13,986 nt of DNA from Tannerella sp. (GTDB taxonomy: Bacteria > Bacteroidota > Bacteroidia > Bacteroidales > Tannerellaceae). Below are positions 6,594-13,974 of the stretch, in pieces. The position numbers and the translations under genes are program-made. The stretch is from positions 1 to 13,986 of the forward strand of contig JAIRKN010000034.1 of assembly GCA_031260095.1 (NCBI GenBank), in the 5' to 3' direction. The notes beneath the pieces are model-generated. The model was given only the letters and a program-made list of their open reading frames with translations, did not search any database and was not told where the DNA came from. Within the stretch, counting starts at the first letter, position 1. Each line of letters begins with the position of its first letter.

Positions 6594-7613
6594 TTAATTA
6601 TTAGTCGGTTCATCATTTTGTTTTCTATTGACGCCTGTATCATCATTTTCCGCCGGCGGAGCCGTTGGGATCTCTACCCGTTTAGTCCGGTCAACGAATA
6701 AATTCGCATTAAACATACTCAATTCGTTTTCATCCGGTAACGGATGCAGTTTGGCGAATTTCACAAAATCAGACAATTGAAGGATCTGTTTCAGCAGATC
6801 ATACACTTCCTTATTTCCCGGTTCTTCATTGCGCAACACATCCAGTATTTCGGATGACGTTTTTTCCATGACAGACGTACCGTAGCGCGAAGAGATATAG
6901 CGTCTTAACGTATCGCTGACCTCCGTATAATACTCTTTATTCCGTCCCTGTTGCCATAACTTCCGCTCGCGTATTTCTTTCAGTTCTTTCATCGCCTGCT
7001 CATGCGGCGGCAACTTCGGCGCATCTTCTACGACGGCGGATAGTTTCGGCCGTTTACGCATACGCTGGATAAAATATCCGACGACACATATCAGGAACAG
7101 TGTAAACAGGATTCCGTAGATGAGCGTATAATAATCGGCCAGCACAAACGGCGGACGCCATATATCCTTGATATCCTTAAACTCTTCCGGGTGCTCCAGA
7201 TCGACGTCGGGCGACGACACTTTCAACGCTACCTGATCGGAATACAATGTATCACGGCCGTCAATCGCATAAAAAGGCGGAAGCAGATATAAGGAAGAAT
7301 CAAATGATGTGATCCGTAAATCATACTTTATCGTCATACGGTTATTTTTTATATCCGTCGTATCCGGCGGCGTGATATACAGGACTTCGACCCCTTCCAT
7401 CAGCATATTGCCCGGCAGAGGGATGATCAGTTGTTTATCTTTATCCGCCGTTACGCTCAGGTGAAGATCCGTCTGTTCGCCGATCATGATGTCCACTTCG
7501 TCTATATTCACATGGACAAGCGTCTGCTGCTGTGCATGTGTTTTCACTCCATGCAGGAGGGATGCAAAGAAGATTATCAGGAGATATAAAACAGGATATT
7601 TGCTCAAAATCAT
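6594..7613 (-). CDS. BatX: BatD-like membrane protein of the Bat operon
   Basis: A 339-residue protein between the DUF58 gene and batA, called BatX here for position only. It has a signal peptide (1-28, cleavage near THA-QQ), one beta-rich, Ig-like periplasmic domain (about 30-150), a membrane helix (about 160-183), a basic RMRKRPK stop-transfer, and a cytoplasmic helical tail (190-313) ending in a disordered, polar segment (314-339). The tail carries YYTEV (228-232), Y239-I240-S241, T252 and DFVKFA (282-287), matching the BatD tail in residues and spacing. It therefore looks like a shortened BatD with the same tail, which also resembles the tails of DUF4381-type proteins found beside MoxR genes elsewhere. 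There is no catalytic motif. Spacing is 8 bases on each side, so it is certainly in the operon. An adaptor role toward MoxR/DUF58 is inference. Confidence 0.8.
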   Translation of the reverse strand: MILSKYPVLYLLIIFFASLLHGVKTHAQQQTLVHVNIDEVDIMIGEQTDLHLSVTADKDKQLIIPLPGNMLMEGVEVLYITPPDTTDIKNNRMTIKYDLRITSFDSSLYLLPPFYAIDGRDTLYSDQVALKVSSPDVDLEHPEEFKDIKDIWRPPFVLADYYTLIYGILFTLFLICVVGYFIQRMRKRPKLSAVVEDAPKLPPHEQAMKELKEIRERKLWQQGRNKEYYTEVSDTLRRYISSRYGTSVMEKTSSEILDVLRNEEPGNKEVYDLLKQILQLSDFVKFAKLHPLPDENELSMFNANLFVDRTKRVEIPTAPPAENDDTGVNRKQNDEPTNN

Positions 7614-7621
7614 AAGTGTAT

Positions 7622-8491
7622 TTAATTTCGTTTATGAAACAATGCCAGTAAAGATTTGACATAATCATCTTCCGTCCGTACGGAAACGGAATCCACACGA
7701 CACTTTTTAAACGACCGGTTCATCTCTTCCTGACGACGGTTCCACCATTCGTTGTACATTTTCCGAATACTTGCAGAAGAACTGTCAATCCACCGTTCTT
7801 CTGCTGTTTCCGCATCTTTCATTTTGATCAATCCCACCGAAGGTAATTCTGTTTCACGACGGTCATAGACCTGTATCGCCACCACATCATGTTTACGGCC
7901 GGCGATAGTCAGCGCATCCGAATAATTTCCTTTATCTATAAAATCGGATATCAGGAACGTCGTACAACGTTTCTTTATCACATTGGTCAGATATTTCAAC
8001 GCCTGCGAAATATTCGTATTTCTGTTCTCAGGTTGAAAATTAATCAACTCACGTATGATATACAAGATATGTTTACGTCCTTTCTGTGGTGGAATAAATT
8101 TCTCTATCTTGTCCGAGAAAAAGATAACGCCGATCTTGTCATTATTTTGTATAGCGGAGAAGGCAAGTGTCGCAGCAATTTCGGTCGTCATTTCATTTTT
8201 CATCATGTGAACGGAACCAAAATCTTTACTGCCCGACACATCAATCATCAGCACTACCGTCAACTCGCGTTCTTCTTCATACACTTTTACGTACGGGCGG
8301 GCATACCGGGCCGTCACATTCCAGTCGATATCGCGAATATCGTCGCCAAACTGATATTCGCGCACTTCGCTGAACGCCATACCGCGTCCTTTGAATGCCG
8401 AATGGTATTCGCCGGCAAAGATATTGCGGGACAATCCACGTGTCTTGATTTCTATCTTCCTTACTTTTTTTAAAAGTTCGTTCGTTTCCAT
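7622..8491 (-). CDS. DUF58-family protein with VWA-like fold
   Basis: A 289-residue DUF58 protein with no signal peptide or membrane helix, so it is expected in the cytoplasm. The family signature is clear at 49-76: GDDIRDIDWNVTARYARPY followed by VKVYEEERE. A VWA-like fold follows with MIDAS-type residues D84-x-S86-x-S88 (DVSGS), T159 and D183 (ISDF), although the TDG motif of BatA/BatB is replaced by SDF. DUF58 genes very often sit next to MoxR genes; by analogy with the RavA-ViaA pair, the VWA protein may be the partner or adaptor of the ATPase. It lies 38 bases after moxR, with a purine-rich GAAAGA just before the ATG, and 8 bases before BatX. It is the only soluble VWA-like protein in the operon, and so the best candidate to meet MoxR directly. 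Confidence 0.9.
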   Translation of the reverse strand: METNELLKKVRKIEIKTRGLSRNIFAGEYHSAFKGRGMAFSEVREYQFGDDIRDIDWNVTARYARPYVKVYEEERELTVVLMIDVSGSKDFGSVHMMKNEMTTEIAATLAFSAIQNNDKIGVIFFSDKIEKFIPPQKGRKHILYIIRELINFQPENRNTNISQALKYLTNVIKKRCTTFLISDFIDKGNYSDALTIAGRKHDVVAIQVYDRRETELPSVGLIKMKDAETAEERWIDSSSASIRKMYNEWWNRRQEEMNRSFKKCRVDSVSVRTEDDYVKSLLALFHKRN

Positions 8492-8529
8492 TCTTTCGTT
8501 ATCAAACGGTCAATTAACAGGACGCATGA

Positions 8530-9525
8530 TCAAGGCACTTCTACTTTGTTCAATATCTCGCTGATGATTTCTTCGGACGTCAGGTTATTGGCTTCCGCTT
8601 CGTAACTCAGGCCGATACGGTGGCGCATCACATCATGACAAACGGCGCGCACATCTTCGGGAATCACATATCCGCGGCGTTTGATAAACGCATAGGCGCG
8701 CGCTGCCAGGGCAAGATTTATTGATGCACGTGGTGAAGCGGCAAACGCAATCATGTTTGTCAGATCGTTCAAACCATATTCGACCGGGAAGCGTGTTGCA
8801 AAAACGATATCCACAATATATTTTTCAATCTTTTCATCCAGATAAACCTCCCGCACGACTTTACGGGATTCCAGAATCTCTTTTACCGTAAGGATCGGTT
8901 TTATTTCTATATTTTCACCGGAAATATTCTGCCGGATGACCAGTTTTTCTTCCTCTTTCTTAGGATAGTTAATGATCACTTTCAACATGAAGCGGTCTAC
9001 CTGCGCTTCCGGTAGCGGATACGTCCCTTCCTGTTCTATCGGATTCTGTGTCGCCATCACAAGAAAAGGTTCCGGCAGTTTATACGTAGTTTCTCCGATT
9101 GTCACCTGACGTTCCTGCATCGCTTCGAGCAAAGCGCTCTGTACCTTGGCAGGCGCACGGTTGATTTCATCCGCCAATATGAAATTTGCAAAGATTGGCC
9201 CCTGTTTTACGGTAAACTCTTCATTCTTCTGACTGTAAATCATCGTACCAATCACATCGGCCGGTAATAAATCGGGTGTAAACTGTACACGACTGTATTT
9301 CGCATCCACAAGTGATGCAAGCGTTTTAATGGCAAGCGTTTTTGCCAAACCGGGCACACCTTCCAGCAAGATATGTCCATCTGATAATAATCCGATAAGT
9401 AAGGATTCCACTAAATGTTTCTGACCTACGATTTGCTTTCCCATACCGGAAGTAATCATATTCACAAATGCACTGTCACTTTCAATCCGTTTGTTCAGTT
9501 CACGGATATCTACTGTCTCATTCAT
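8530..9525 (-). CDS. moxR: MoxR-family AAA+ ATPase
   Basis: A 331-residue cytoplasmic MoxR-type AAA+ ATPase of usual family length. Motifs: Walker A GVPGLAKT (56-63), Walker B FILADEINRAP (115-125), sensor 1 ATQNP (158-162), the conserved LPEAQVDRF (171-179), and a sensor 2-like SPRAS (264-268) in the lid domain. MoxR proteins are thought to act as chaperones that remodel or insert metal into partner complexes, usually VWA proteins coded next door. Here three VWA-type genes follow. It is the first gene of the nine-gene run, with a promoter-like sequence 64 bases upstream. No Shine-Dalgarno site precedes the ATG. The gene symbol denotes the family; within Bat operons this is the ATPase associated with BatA-E. 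Sure of family, unsure of client. Confidence 0.95.
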   Translation of the reverse strand: MNETVDIRELNKRIESDSAFVNMITSGMGKQIVGQKHLVESLLIGLLSDGHILLEGVPGLAKTLAIKTLASLVDAKYSRVQFTPDLLPADVIGTMIYSQKNEEFTVKQGPIFANFILADEINRAPAKVQSALLEAMQERQVTIGETTYKLPEPFLVMATQNPIEQEGTYPLPEAQVDRFMLKVIINYPKKEEEKLVIRQNISGENIEIKPILTVKEILESRKVVREVYLDEKIEKYIVDIVFATRFPVEYGLNDLTNMIAFAASPRASINLALAARAYAFIKRRGYVIPEDVRAVCHDVMRHRIGLSYEAEANNLTSEEIISEILNKVEVP

Positions 9526-9588
9526 AAGATTAGTAAATTTATTGTTTATAATTATTCAAATGTTTCTTCATTGTCATTTTTGGACGCA

Positions 9589-9621
9589 CAAAAATAGATA
9601 TGTTAAATTTGAAAACTGAAA
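9589..9621 (-). promoter_or_regulatory. Probable promoter of the moxR-bat operon
   Basis: Read on the minus strand, TATTTTTG (9589-9596) is a perfect match to the Bacteroidetes -7 box TAnnTTTG. The -33 box is poor: TTTC (9618-9621), 21 bases upstream, instead of TTTG. Transcription would start near 9583, leaving a leader of roughly 58 bases before the moxR ATG. An AAATTT repeated twice (9605-9610, 9619-9624) overlaps the region between and at the -33 position. It is the only good promoter-like site in the 186-base gap before moxR. Confidence 0.5.
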
Positions 9622-9711
9622 TTTTGCTGTTAAATAATACTAACCAAAAAAGGCAATACCATACGATTTTGTTTAAATTAACAAAGAATATGCGACTTTA
9701 TATTTTGTTGA

Positions 9712-11325
9712 TCACTTATAGTCATCCCAATTATCCCATTTCAACAGTTCGGATTGCTTCCGCCGTGCTTTTTGCACAGACGTTTTATTTTTCGCATTTA
9801 TACCGTATGTCTTAGGCTGCGGCAAACGGATTTCCGTACCGACAGGAATATTATTAAAGTCTTTTATACGGCTTTTATTATAATCATAAATATAGACCCA
9901 GAATACTTTATCTCCATAATGTTCCAGGGCAATCTGCGTCAGACTCGAACCGGCAGTCATACGGACACTCACCGGAATGTTTTTTTCGGATGAAGTATTT
10001 TTAGCTTGATTCGTAGTTGGTGCGGCGTTATTACTATTCTGTTGATTTTGTTTCGTGTTGGGTAATGACTTGTTTTTTTCTTCTATCGCCTGATTTGGTT
10101 TATCCGCCCGTTTTGGTTCAGGCTTGGTATTCTCCGGCGACGGCGCCAACCAGTCGATAACAGGCTTCTTTTCTCTTTTATTTTCCGCCGTATTTTTTGG
10201 GTCGGTTACCGGTTCCTCATTCACGGATTTTTCCGTAGATACAGACGTTATATCTTCATTGCCTTCCTGCCCTGACCCTTCATTTTCCTCCTGATCATCA
10301 ACAACCCTTAACTCATCCGTTTCCAGCTCCGTATCAGACACACGACTCTCTCCGATCGGAAACGGAGCAGTTACCATATGATCCGTTTCCGAATCCGTTT
10401 GACTATTATTTACGACAGAAATAACATCCCGGTACGATTTATCCGAATTATAATGAAGAAAAGCGAATGTTCCGACACCCATACCTGCGGCGATAAAAAA
10501 AAGAAGCGACAAAAACCATAACCAGAGAGGTATTGTTTTTTTCTTCAACTTTTCGTCTACCGGCTTGTTATATTTCCCGGATTCCTGCACTGCATACTCT
10601 TCCGGCTCCTCGTTTTCACCCCGGCGCTGTTCATCTGCATCCACATAGGCCGCATCTTCTTCATCGTCTTTCGGATACATATTGACTTCTTCGTATTCAT
10701 AATGAACGACGTCCACATTGTCCGCCATATTTGTAATTACAGGCCGAACAGACTCCGCTCCTTCGTACAGTTCTTCCTGATCAAAGATACGATCCTCTTC
10801 TTCCGTCGCCGGAAGCAAATAACCGTCCACCGAATCCTGCACCGGATGAACTTCCGTCGTCTTTCCGAAATAGATATTCTTTATTTCTTCGGGCAGATCT
10901 TCCGTTATTTCATCATCCAGCATGACCACCGGAAATTCCTGTTCCGTTTCCGTCGCCTTTTCCATATCGGACGACTGTTTATCAAACGATGATAGATCTT
11001 CCGTCGCCTCAATCGGCTCGAAAAATGCAAACGGACGATTGATCTGTTCTTTCAGATCTTTATCCGGGACAAACGAAAGTTTATGATGAGCAGGTATGAC
11101 AAAACGTTCCCCGGTTTGTATATGTACGCTCTCACGTTCACGCACAAGCACAACTTTAAACGTTCCCAAGCCTATCACCTTCACATGTTTATTCTTTTCA
11201 ATACCTTGTGCAATATAGGAGGACAGAATATCTATGAATTTTTCAGCGCGCTCTTTGTCCAGACCGGTTTGCATGGTCAGGATATCAGCTAAATTACGTG
11301 TTGAGAGGCGTTCATTCATTTTCAT
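9712..11325 (-). CDS. Membrane-spanning HU-domain protein with LysM tail
   Basis: A 537-residue composite protein. Residues 5-97 form an HU/IHF-superfamily domain, with GLGTFKVVLVRER (52-64), QTGERFVIPAHHKLSF (70-85) and KDLKEQIN (89-96) aligning to HU. The proline that normally intercalates DNA at the arm tip (RNPxTG) is Ile here. A long acidic, probably disordered linker (about 104-258) and a basic KKK at 261-263 precede one membrane helix (about 265-290). A polar Ser/Asn/Glu-rich linker (291-450) leads to a LysM domain (about 453-504: AGSSLTQIALEHYGDKVFW and NNIPVGTEIRLP) and a basic tail. Charge predicts HU inside and LysM in the periplasm, where LysM binds peptidoglycan glycans. Its start overlaps the upstream HU gene by 14 bases (ATG at 11323-11325, with a second ATG at 11317-11319), implying coupled translation. 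DNA binding is not certain given the missing proline; the domain might bind another HU protein instead. Confidence 0.85.
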   Translation of the reverse strand: MKMNERLSTRNLADILTMQTGLDKERAEKFIDILSSYIAQGIEKNKHVKVIGLGTFKVVLVRERESVHIQTGERFVIPAHHKLSFVPDKDLKEQINRPFAFFEPIEATEDLSSFDKQSSDMEKATETEQEFPVVMLDDEITEDLPEEIKNIYFGKTTEVHPVQDSVDGYLLPATEEEDRIFDQEELYEGAESVRPVITNMADNVDVVHYEYEEVNMYPKDDEEDAAYVDADEQRRGENEEPEEYAVQESGKYNKPVDEKLKKKTIPLWLWFLSLLFFIAAGMGVGTFAFLHYNSDKSYRDVISVVNNSQTDSETDHMVTAPFPIGESRVSDTELETDELRVVDDQEENEGSGQEGNEDITSVSTEKSVNEEPVTDPKNTAENKREKKPVIDWLAPSPENTKPEPKRADKPNQAIEEKNKSLPNTKQNQQNSNNAAPTTNQAKNTSSEKNIPVSVRMTAGSSLTQIALEHYGDKVFWVYIYDYNKSRIKDFNNIPVGTEIRLPQPKTYGINAKNKTSVQKARRKQSELLKWDNWDDYK

Positions 11326-11602
11326 CTAATTTTTTCAGATATGTTTTCCATAATGTAGCAGGTTTATAAACGGGCGTCAGTTTGGGCGGAATGAGGTATC
11401 GTTTTCCGTTTGTCGGATTAACGGATATACGCTCCGCTTTCTTTTTAGCCTCAAACTGCCCAAGGCCGGAAATATTTACGCTTCCACCATTCGAAAGGGT
11501 ATCCCCCATCAACAGAAAAAGCGTTGACAACGTATCCACCACTTCCTGGGGGGACATATCCATTTCGTTGGATAATGCGGTAACTAATTCGACATCTTTC
11601 AT
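11312..11602 (-). CDS. Short HU-superfamily DNA-binding protein
   Basis: A 96-residue HU/IHF-like protein when started at the ATG at 11600-11602 (MKDVELVTALSNEMDMS), where HU proteins normally begin. A longer reading from a TTG at 11636-11638 adds 12 unrelated residues, but that TTG lies inside the -7 promoter box, upstream of the likely transcription start, so it is rejected. HU features, numbered from the ATG: helical N-terminal half, GLGQFEAKKKAERI (46-59) and a beta-arm with VNPTNGKR (61-68), which keeps the Asn-Pro of the canonical RNPxTG tip. The sequence is far from the standard HU of about 90 residues (low lysine, unusual C-terminus), so it is a divergent paralogue. It overlaps the HU-LysM gene by 14 bases, and the two may form a heterodimer, as HU and IHF do. 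Confidence 0.85.
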   Translation of the reverse strand: MKDVELVTALSNEMDMSPQEVVDTLSTLFLLMGDTLSNGGSVNISGLGQFEAKKKAERISVNPTNGKRYLIPPKLTPVYKPATLWKTYLKKLDENE

Positions 11603-11635
11603 ATTAAATAGAACATTTGCTGCGTTATTTCGTTG

Positions 11636-11666
11636 CAAATGTAATCTAATATTTATAATTCACAAA
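11636..11666 (-). promoter_or_regulatory. Bacteroidetes-type promoter of the HU gene pair
   Basis: On the minus strand TTTG (11663-11666) is followed by exactly 19 bases and then TACATTTG (11636-11643), a full match to the TTTG / TAnnTTTG consensus of the Bacteroidetes primary sigma factor. Transcription should start near 11630, giving a leader of about 28 bases before the ATG at 11602. The TTTG is the end of a 9-T run that, seen from rimO, might also serve as a weak terminator tail, although no good stem precedes it. Confidence 0.7.
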
Positions 11667-11714
11667 AAAAAAGTAACATGTTTTTGACCAAACAACTAAA
11701 TTTTCGAACAAAAC

Positions 11715-13007
11715 TTATATTTTTCCATATAAATCAAAGATATCGGCCTTTTCTATCCGTATTTTATAAAATTTTCCGGCACACAATCGTTTTTCACTTT
11801 TTATCAGTACTTCCGGGTCTACTTCCGGCGAATCAAACTCGGTACGTCCTACATAATAATCTCCTTCCTTACGGTCGATAATCGTTTTCATCACTTTTCC
11901 GACCTTTGCTTCATTTATTTCGGCCGCAATGGATTGCTGTACATTCATCAGTGTATCCAGCCTTCTTTGCTTTATTTTTTCAGGAACATCATCCTGATAA
12001 TGAAGAAAAGAATAGCTACCGGCCTCATGACTGTAGGCAAAAGCCCCCATTCGTTCGAAGCGCATCTCTTCAACAAAGGCCGTCAATTCGTCAAAATCAT
12101 CCTCCGTTTCACCGGGATGCCCCACCATAAACGTCGTACGGAGATGTATGCCCGGAACCTCTTCCCGTATCCGTTCTATCAATTCATAAGTTTGCCGGCG
12201 TGTAATCTTCCGTTTCATATATTTCAGCACTCTGTCGCTAACATGTTGCAGGGCAATATCCAGATAATTGCAGACATTATCACGTTCGTGCATGACACGG
12301 AGCAGATCATAAGGAAAACGTGTCGGATAAGCGTAATGAAGGCGTATCCATTCGATCCCCGGAATATCAGCCAGGCGTTCGGTCAGTTTCGGCAAAGCCA
12401 GGCGTCCATACAGATCAAGGCCGTAATACGTCAGATCCTGCGCAATCACCTGCAATTCCTTAACGCCTTTTCCGGCAAGCAATTCTGCTTCGGAAACAAT
12501 TTCATCTATCGGCCGTGATTTATATTTCCCCGTAATGACGGGTATCACACAATAGGAGCACCGGCGGTTACATCCTTCTGCTATTTTCAGATACGCATAA
12601 TGAGATGGCGTCGACAGGATCCGGTCATTTGCCGAATCCCGGTAATAAACTTTCCCGATATCTTCCAATACGCTTTTCCAGTTAAATTTCCCGTAAAAAC
12701 GGTCTACTCCGGTTATCTCATGTTGCAAATCCTGCATAAAACGTTCGGACAGACATCCCATTACAAACAATTTTCCAATACGTCCCTGCCTTTTCGCCTC
12801 TTCCAGATCCAGGATCATATTGATTGATTCTTCCTGTGCAGCCCCGATAAATCCGCATGTATTCACGACCACGATTTCACCGTTTATTTTATCCGGGTCG
12901 TGCGCCACGGTATAACCGTTCGCTTTCAACTGACACATCAATTGTTCCGAATCAATAAGATTTTTGGAACAACCGAGCGTTATAATATCAACTTTGTTTT
13001 TTCGCAT
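11715..13007 (-). CDS. rimO: Ribosomal protein S12 methylthiotransferase RimO
   Basis: A 430-residue radical-SAM methylthiotransferase of the RimO subfamily, which adds a methylthio group to a conserved Asp of ribosomal protein S12. The N-terminal domain has the three cluster-binding cysteines C13 (LGCSKNL), C51 (NTCGFI) and C85 (GCLSERF). The radical SAM motif is C146-x3-C150-x2-C153 (EGCNRRCSYCVIP). A TRAM domain is at about 366-430. The LGCSKNLIDSE start and total length fit RimO rather than MiaB or MtaB. All six cysteines are present, so it should be active with two 4Fe-4S clusters. It lies 13 bases after ftsY, so it is probably co-transcribed with it. No Shine-Dalgarno sequence is seen. 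Confidence 0.95.
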   Translation of the reverse strand: MRKNKVDIITLGCSKNLIDSEQLMCQLKANGYTVAHDPDKINGEIVVVNTCGFIGAAQEESINMILDLEEAKRQGRIGKLFVMGCLSERFMQDLQHEITGVDRFYGKFNWKSVLEDIGKVYYRDSANDRILSTPSHYAYLKIAEGCNRRCSYCVIPVITGKYKSRPIDEIVSEAELLAGKGVKELQVIAQDLTYYGLDLYGRLALPKLTERLADIPGIEWIRLHYAYPTRFPYDLLRVMHERDNVCNYLDIALQHVSDRVLKYMKRKITRRQTYELIERIREEVPGIHLRTTFMVGHPGETEDDFDELTAFVEEMRFERMGAFAYSHEAGSYSFLHYQDDVPEKIKQRRLDTLMNVQQSIAAEINEAKVGKVMKTIIDRKEGDYYVGRTEFDSPEVDPEVLIKSEKRLCAGKFYKIRIEKADIFDLYGKI

Positions 13008-13020
13008 GTTTCGGACAAGA

Positions 13021-13974
13021 TCATTCGCCGAATAAGGAGTTTACAAATTCCGCCCGTCTGAACATCTGCAAATCTTCTATTTTCTCTCCGAGTCCGATGT
13101 ATTTGACGGGAATGTGGAACTGATCCGAGATACCGATAACCACTCCGCCCTTCGCCGTACCGTCGAGCTTGGTAATAGCCAGCGCATTCACTTCGGTAGC
13201 AGCCGTAAACTGCTTCGCCTGCTCAAACGCATTCTGCCCCGTCGATCCGTCAAGAACCAATAAAACTTCATGCGGAGCATCCGGTATCACTTTCTTCATT
13301 ACATTTTTTATCTTCGTCAACTCATTCATCAAGTTCACCTTATTATGAAGGCGTCCCGCAGTATCTATGATGACGACGTCCGCATTATTAGCTTTCGCAG
13401 AATTTAATGTATCAAAAGCAACGGAAGCCGGATCGGATCCCATTTTTTGCTTCACGACAGGCGCTCCTGCGCGTTCACCCCATGCGACCAGTTGTTCCAC
13501 AGCTGCTGCACGGAATGTATCCGCAGCCCCCAGATAGACATTGAAGCCGTTCTGCCTGAACTGGTACGCCAGTTTACCGATTGTCGTCGTTTTCCCGACC
13601 CCATTTACGCCAACCACCATGATCACATAAGGTCTGGCGCTATCGGTTAGGGCAAAGTTTTCGGCATCCTGAGAATTATTTTCCATTAACAGGGCGGCAA
13701 TCTCTTCGCGGAGCAGTCCGGTCAACTCATTCGTCGTAACATACTTATCCGTAGCCGCCCGCTTCTCTATACGTTTAATAATCTTCAATGTAGTTTCCAC
13801 ACCCACATCAGACATGATCAAGACCTCTTCCAAATCATCAAGAACCGCATCATCCACCCTACTCTTTCCAACAATAGCATGTGTTATTTTGGAAAAAACA
13901 CGCTCTTTAGTCTTAGACAATCCTTTGTCCAGCGTTTCTTTTTTTTCTTTATTAAAAAATCCGAATATCCCCAT
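13021..13974 (-). CDS. ftsY: Signal recognition particle receptor FtsY
   Basis: A complete 317-residue SRP receptor GTPase, which docks SRP-bound ribosomes at the inner membrane. A short Phe-rich, basic N-terminus (GIFGFFNKEKK) replaces the long acidic A domain of E. coli FtsY and is a likely membrane-targeting helix, typical of short FtsY proteins. The N domain spans about 15-100 and the G domain 115-317, with GVNGVGKTTT (122-131), DTFRAAAVEQL (152-162), DTAGR (204-208), TKLDGTAKGG (268-277) and GLGEKIEDLQ (294-303). DTFRAAA and the lack of an M domain separate it from Ffh. Only 12 bases upstream lie inside the window, so its promoter and any upstream partner gene are not visible. It is followed 13 bases later by rimO. 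Confidence 0.97.
   Translation of the reverse strand: MGIFGFFNKEKKETLDKGLSKTKERVFSKITHAIVGKSRVDDAVLDDLEEVLIMSDVGVETTLKIIKRIEKRAATDKYVTTNELTGLLREEIAALLMENNSQDAENFALTDSARPYVIMVVGVNGVGKTTTIGKLAYQFRQNGFNVYLGAADTFRAAAVEQLVAWGERAGAPVVKQKMGSDPASVAFDTLNSAKANNADVVIIDTAGRLHNKVNLMNELTKIKNVMKKVIPDAPHEVLLVLDGSTGQNAFEQAKQFTAATEVNALAITKLDGTAKGGVVIGISDQFHIPVKYIGLGEKIEDLQMFRRAEFVNSLFGE

Noticed and set aside
7889..8473. Plus-strand open frame of 194 codons opposite the DUF58 gene
   Set aside because: It lies entirely within the DUF58 gene, whose family motifs are clear. The plus-strand translation shows no recognisable domain.
9680..9709. AT-rich imperfect hairpin just after the HU-LysM stop codon as a terminator
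   Set aside because: AACAAA/TTTGTT gives only a weak six-pair A/T-rich stem and no U-run follows in the direction of transcription, so it is not a convincing intrinsic terminator.
11934..12518. Plus-strand open frame of 194 codons opposite rimO
   Set aside because: It is contained within rimO, which has all six cysteines and full length. The composition is that of an antisense shadow.
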